In this document: piece after piece, positions 60,310 to 64,000 of the stretch | How the letters are laid out: each line of letters begins with the position of its first letter | Position numbering within the stretch: position 1 is the stretch's first letter | Assembly (NCBI RefSeq): GCF_004364325.1 | Contig: NZ_SOCP01000014.1 | Coordinates: 1 to 64,000, forward strand | Direction of reading: 5' to 3' | Source: Actinophytocola oryzae | Lineage (GTDB): Bacteria; Actinomycetota; Actinomycetes; Mycobacteriales; Pseudonocardiaceae | Length of the DNA stretch: 64,000 nt | Made by a program: the position numbers and the translations under genes | Notes under the pieces: generated by a model | Seen by the model: only the letters and a program-made list of their open reading frames with translations | Databases searched by the model: none | What the model was told of the DNA's origin: nothing

Positions 60310-61509
60310 TCACATCGTGTGTCGCCTGGCTCGCCACAGCACCGGTTGTCCGGTGCCGTCGCTCGCGATGGCGTCGCCGATGATGTCGCCGCGGTCGTCG
60401 ACGGCATGTGCCGAGCTCGCGACGAACCCGGGCGGCACTCCGAGGTCGGTGAACACGCCGTGCGCGTCCCAGAAGGCCGCGTGCGAGGTGTCGGTCGCCG
60501 CGTCGTGGACGGTACCCACTGCCTCGTCCCGGTCGTTGATGTCCGACACGGTGCCGCTGTCGACGCTCGGCGGAGTCGCGAAGAGGGTCACGTGCCCGAC
60601 GCGGTCCCAGCGCAGCGCGACCGGGTACGCGGTGTAGGTGGTGTTGCCGATGGCCGTGCCCCGGTTGTTGATCCCGATCGCGGTCGCGCTCTCACCCGAG
60701 GGTGTCTCACACGTGATGGCCACGGCCCGGGCGTCCCAGCGCACCGCCTGCTGTGGCGGACGCAGGCCGCTGCCGGTCCAGCCGACCACGTCGCCGTTGT
60801 CGTTCACCGCCTCGATCACGGCGACGCCCAGGTCGGTCAGTTCGCCGTGCCGTGACCAGCGGATGCCGTTCTGCGGACCGTCGCCGCTCATCGTGCTGCC
60901 GACGATCACCCCGTGGTCGCTGACCCGCCACGCCCCGCTGTTGTCCGTCCCGGGGAGGGTGCCGAGGTCGACGACACTGCCGCCCGGCGTCCACCGCACA
61001 GCGTGGCCGTGGATGCCGTCCGCGGCGGTGGACGAGCCCACGACCGTGCCGTCGTCGGCGATCCCGTTGGCGAGGGCCGTCCCACCACCGGTCAGGGTCG
61101 GCAGCACCGTGAGGTGGCCGCGGGCGTCCCAGCGCACCGGACGTTCCGTGCCGCTGACCGGATCGGTGAAGCCGGACACCTCACCCCTGCTGTTGAGGTC
61201 GGTAGGCCAGGCGAACCGCGTGCCAGGCGGGGTCGGGTCGAGCGCGACGACGTGACCGTCGAGACCCCAGCGCACCACCCGCAGCGTCTCGGCTGTCGTG
61301 TTCGTGCCGATGATCACCCCGCGGTCGTCGATGAACGACGCGACGTTGATCGCGTCGGGCGACCACTGCTCCAGCATGACCACGTCCCACCGCGCCGCGG
61401 CGGGCTCGGCCGCCGCGGGCACCCATGTGCCGGCCGCCATGCCGGTTGTCATCACCAGTGCCGCCGTCACCGCCGCGGCGCGGCGGATCACGTCTGACCG
61501 ACGTCTCAT
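60310..61509 (-). CDS. exported HAF-repeat protein
   Basis: A 399-residue protein with a Sec signal peptide (basic MRRRSDVIRR, hydrophobic core to about 28, cleavage near AAAEPA). The mature part is built of about seven repeats of roughly 45 residues with the pattern AxxINDxGxVVG...AxxWDxxGxxTxL, as in extracellular HAF-repeat proteins, which may form a beta-propeller. ATG 61509 follows GGAAGG; an upstream in-frame ATG would bury the signal peptide. Function unknown. A DosR-like box lies upstream. Confidence 0.82.
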   Translation of the reverse strand: MRRRSDVIRRAAAVTAALVMTTGMAAGTWVPAAAEPAAARWDVVMLEQWSPDAINVASFIDDRGVIIGTNTTAETLRVVRWGLDGHVVALDPTPPGTRFAWPTDLNSRGEVSGFTDPVSGTERPVRWDARGHLTVLPTLTGGGTALANGIADDGTVVGSSTAADGIHGHAVRWTPGGSVVDLGTLPGTDNSGAWRVSDHGVIVGSTMSGDGPQNGIRWSRHGELTDLGVAVIEAVNDNGDVVGWTGSGLRPPQQAVRWDARAVAITCETPSGESATAIGINNRGTAIGNTTYTAYPVALRWDRVGHVTLFATPPSVDSGTVSDINDRDEAVGTVHDAATDTSHAAFWDAHGVFTDLGVPPGFVASSAHAVDDRGDIIGDAIASDGTGQPVLWRARRHTM

Positions 61510-61570
61510 CGTGTTCACCTTCCCGTGGAGCAGGAACAGTTCCGACACTCACGCTGTGCCGAGCCCGCAC

Positions 61571-61597
61571 ACGGGGACCAGGGACCCACGTCCCCGC
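61571..61597. promoter_or_regulatory. DosR-like box before the HAF-repeat gene
   Basis: CAGGGACCCACGTCCCC (61579-61595) with an extra GGGGACC at 61573-61579, about 70 nt from the leftward start. Confidence 0.55.
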
Positions 61598-61699
61598 ACG
61601 CGGTTTCCTTAGTCACCTGTCCAGGAGGACATCGGCGACGGCGCTGCGAGGCGTGTGGGCAGCGGTGCGGCGGCGTTCGGCGCCCACCCCAGTCGGGCG

Positions 61700-61980
61700 A
61701 CGAGCCGCGGCACCGCCGTGGACGCCGTCCCTGCTCGGACAGCGGGCACGTCGCCAGGCCCAGCTCGGTGGCGCCCAGGAGGACAGCGCTCATCCCCTCA
61801 CCCGCCCGCCTTCGGGCGATAATCCGTCGTCGCCTGGAGTGGCGATCGTGAGGTACTCCTGCTGTTGGGAGTAACGCCTGCCCGTCGCCGTGGGGGTGGT
61901 CGCGTCCAGCAGTAGGTGTGCCAGCTCGCCGACCGCACGGGCGGCAGCCAGCTCGTCCCGACCTCGGGGATGCCGGTTCC
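61700..61980 (-). pseudogene. remnant of an Acg-type nitroreductase
   Basis: MSAVLLGATELGLATCPLSEQ on the minus strand (61731-61793) matches the C-terminal motif of the intact paralogue at 2126-3139. Just upstream, in a second frame, EYLTIATPGDDGLS matches the preceding strand of the same family. The N-terminal flavin motif is not found. This is a frameshifted and truncated third copy. Confidence 0.55.
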
Positions 61981-62729
61981 GGTCGGCGTCGGCGGGGCGA
62001 CCCCGAAGCCGACCAGTGTCGCGAAAGGCCAGAGGCCCTTCCCGGAGTTCCCGACGGACCGTGTCATGAGAAGAACCAGGCCGAACCTGACCTGGACTCA
62101 GCGAACGTCCAAACGGAGCCGGTTGAAGACAATGATCTCTGACACTGCTGGCGAGGTCGGGATCGCCGCACCACGGGATGGGAAAGCACGTTCGAACCGC
62201 AGGTCGTGAAGAGGCTGCACGCCAGCCCACGGATGTGGATGAGATCGTGCTGTCGTTGAGTGTTCTTGGCTTCAAAAGGGTGTCACCGCACAAGCGCGAC
62301 AGCACGTTCTTTTCGGATCCTCGCAGCTGGCGCTGCGGCCAGCCACACTCGTTCAGTCACGCAGCCCGCGAGGTACCGCTACCTGATCAGCGGCTTCGGC
62401 GCCATGCCAAGCTTACTTACAGTCACACTCCCAGTGCCCACGACGTAACTCGTTCGGCGTGAAGATCACGATCCGGCAGACTTGGCAGATCTCGAGGATG
62501 TTGCGTACTCCTCCTGTGTCTACGACCGCCAGCAGCCCTCCGTGCCGAACGGCGAGCACATCTGGTCTCACCGGGAGTTGACTATTTACTGAAAGACGGC
62601 CCGTGCCACGTTGGATGGCGGACCTGTTCTGAAGCGAGATGGGCGCGTGCAGCAGTACACCTTGCTACCAAGGCCTGGGTGCCGTGCTGCGAGGAGTGCA
62701 ACCGCGCCGCGTTCATCTACCCTTCGTGA
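61981..62729. other. non-coding or decayed region
   Basis: About 750 bases with no convincing gene and slightly lower GC than the surroundings. One frame (62449-62589, plus) ends in a protein-like tail (DLADLEDVAYSSCVYDRQQ) but has no start codon. I take it as debris of an unidentified gene. Confidence 0.4.
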
Positions 62730-63953
62730 GTGGTCGAGCAAGTGGAGAAATGGCACCGCGCGTTCGGTCAGGTCCTGCATCGCGCGCATCTGGCCTCGGC
62801 TGGTGACCTCGCGGACATCGTGAACAACGCCGCTGCCCCGGTGGGGGTGTCGGTGCAGGTGTACCTCGCGGACATGAGCCAGGGTCGCTTGTGTCCGGTT
62901 CAGTCCGGTCCGGCGTTGCTCGTGGACTCCACCACGGCCGGCGAGGCGTTCCAGCGAACCGAGATCGTCCCCGTCGACGCCGTCGGTTCGACACCGCCGT
63001 ACCTGTGGATACCGCTGCTGAACGGCACCGAGCGACTCGGCGTGGCCAGAGTGGACCTACCGCCCGATGCCGACCCGCACGACACGTGGCTTCGCGAGCA
63101 GTGCTGGGCGCTGGTCGGCCTGACCGCGCACCTGGTGATGAGCAAACAGCACTACAGCGACCTGTTCCACACCGTTCGCAGATCCGAGCCGTTGTCGGTG
63201 GCGTCGGAACTGCTGCGGCAGCTGCTGCCGCCGCAGACCTTCGCCTGCGACCAGCTGGTGGTCTCGGCCTTGATGGAGCCCTCCAGCCGGGTCGCCGGCG
63301 ACGGTTACGACTACGCGATCGACGCGGGCCGCGCCTACCTGGGGATCTTCGACGCGATGGGCCACGACATGAACGCCGGCCTCATCACCTCGGTCGCCCT
63401 CGCCGCGACCCGCAACGCCCGCCGCAACGGCTTCTCCGCGAGCAAGGGCGTCGAACTGGCCGACGAGGCGATCCGCGAGGTAGTCGCACCGAAAGGATTC
63501 GTGCCGTTCGCCACGGCCCTGATCGCCGAGCTCGACCTGGACACCGGCGTGTTGCGGTACCTCAACGCGGGACACCCGCCCGCGGTGCTGCTGCGTGCGG
63601 GGAAGGTGGTCGGGCACCTGGACCGCCGCTGCGGCATGCCCCTGGGGCTCGGTCACCTCGGACACCCCCGCGGAGGCCCGGTGACCGTGCGGCTCCAACC
63701 CGGCGACAAGGTGCTCTTCTACACAGACGGCGTCACCGAAGCCCGCAGCACCGACGGCGAGATGTTCGGACTCGACCAGCTCATCCACCTCATCGAACTG
63801 CATGAAAGAGCCGGTCTCCCGACCCCTGAAACGCTGCGCCGCATCACCCGCGCGGTCATGCACCACCAGAACGGGCACCTCTCGGACGACGCCACCCTCC
63901 TTCTCGTCGAATGGGACGCCTCCGCTCCCAACGCTCTGCTACCGGAACTGTGA
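62730..63953 (+). CDS. SpoIIE-type PP2C serine phosphatase
   Basis: A 407-residue protein. The first 150 residues form an uncharacterised, possibly GAF-like sensory domain. The PP2C-SpoIIE domain follows with metal-binding motifs VAGDGYDYA, FDAMGHDMNAG, FYTDGVTEAR and DDATLLLVEW. Such phosphatases usually act on anti-anti-sigma factors of stress pathways. The GTG at 62730 is the first usable start. No anti-sigma or STAS gene is within view, and no DosR-like box was seen in front. Confidence 0.88.
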   Translation: MVEQVEKWHRAFGQVLHRAHLASAGDLADIVNNAAAPVGVSVQVYLADMSQGRLCPVQSGPALLVDSTTAGEAFQRTEIVPVDAVGSTPPYLWIPLLNGTERLGVARVDLPPDADPHDTWLREQCWALVGLTAHLVMSKQHYSDLFHTVRRSEPLSVASELLRQLLPPQTFACDQLVVSALMEPSSRVAGDGYDYAIDAGRAYLGIFDAMGHDMNAGLITSVALAATRNARRNGFSASKGVELADEAIREVVAPKGFVPFATALIAELDLDTGVLRYLNAGHPPAVLLRAGKVVGHLDRRCGMPLGLGHLGHPRGGPVTVRLQPGDKVLFYTDGVTEARSTDGEMFGLDQLIHLIELHERAGLPTPETLRRITRAVMHHQNGHLSDDATLLLVEWDASAPNALLPEL

Positions 63954-64000
63954 ACCACGCCGCCCGCACACTCCGGCCAGGATCGAACTGCATACGAATG

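Noticed and set aside
1..64000. CRISPR arrays, tRNA or rRNA genes, prophage or plasmid functions
   Set aside because: No regularly spaced repeats, cloverleaf-like or rRNA-like sequence, integrase, terminase or replication gene was recognised.

Overview
The window is very GC-rich, uses GTG and TTG starts freely and has tightly overlapping operons. Gene content (DosR/DosS, mycothiol-type genes, an Acg-type nitroreductase pair, WS/DGAT, fused CydDC) points to an actinomycete. Frequent TCCAC(A/T)GTGGA palindromes suggest Pseudonocardiales (Lentzea, Saccharothrix or Amycolatopsis relatives); this placement is inferred, not tested.

Almost the whole window reads as one large hypoxia/dormancy island controlled by a DosR-type regulator. 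The regulator (12188-12844) and its GAF-domain kinase DosS (12835-14562) sit near the left end. About twenty copies of a DosR-like box, of the form GGGACC-TTNG-GTCCC, lie in front of operons from 2 kb to 61.6 kb.

Layout. 0-4.2 kb: Acg-type nitroreductases, a DUF1918 protein, an Rv1733c-like membrane protein and GAPDH. 4.2-8.6 kb: a B12-binding radical SAM protein, a CBS-BON protein, a short hibernation-factor-like protein and a DoxX protein. 8.6-14.6 kb: phosphoketolase, acetate kinase, DosR, DosS. 14.6-23 kb: universal stress protein, three CBS-BON proteins, a GNAT/acyl-CoA-synthetase fusion and a P-type cation ATPase. 23-29 kb: cytochrome bd oxidase cydA-cydB-cydDC. 29-31 kb: a second universal stress protein, a hibernation-like protein and a truncated site-2 protease. 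31-35.3 kb: ferric-reductase-like protein, FMN-binding protein, ApbE and a two-component system, with no DosR box in front. 35.3-46.6 kb: PNPOx protein, class I aldolase, then hypF-C-D-E and a group 3b-like NiFe hydrogenase with its protease. 46.6-50.8 kb: WS/DGAT, acyl-CoA synthetase, flavodoxin, 2TM protein. 50.9-62.7 kb: DUF3048, P450, RafH-like long hibernation factor, SRPBCC protein, a sulfur module (SQR, DsrC, DsrE) and a HAF-repeat exported protein, mixed with several decayed genes. 62.7-64 kb: a SpoIIE-type phosphatase.

As a system, the island offers low-oxygen respiration (cytochrome bd), fermentative ATP (phosphoketolase to acetyl-phosphate to acetate kinase), redox balancing (NAD(P)-linked hydrogenase, nitroreductases, flavodoxin), sulfide handling, lipid storage and ribosome hibernation. 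The accessory right end carries nonsense mutations, frameshifts and chimeric fragments: an MshC paralogue with an in-frame stop, a LmbE/DUF302 chimera, a methyltransferase remnant, a leader/ABC-2 permease chimera and a third nitroreductase remnant. Some single-base lesions could be assembly errors.
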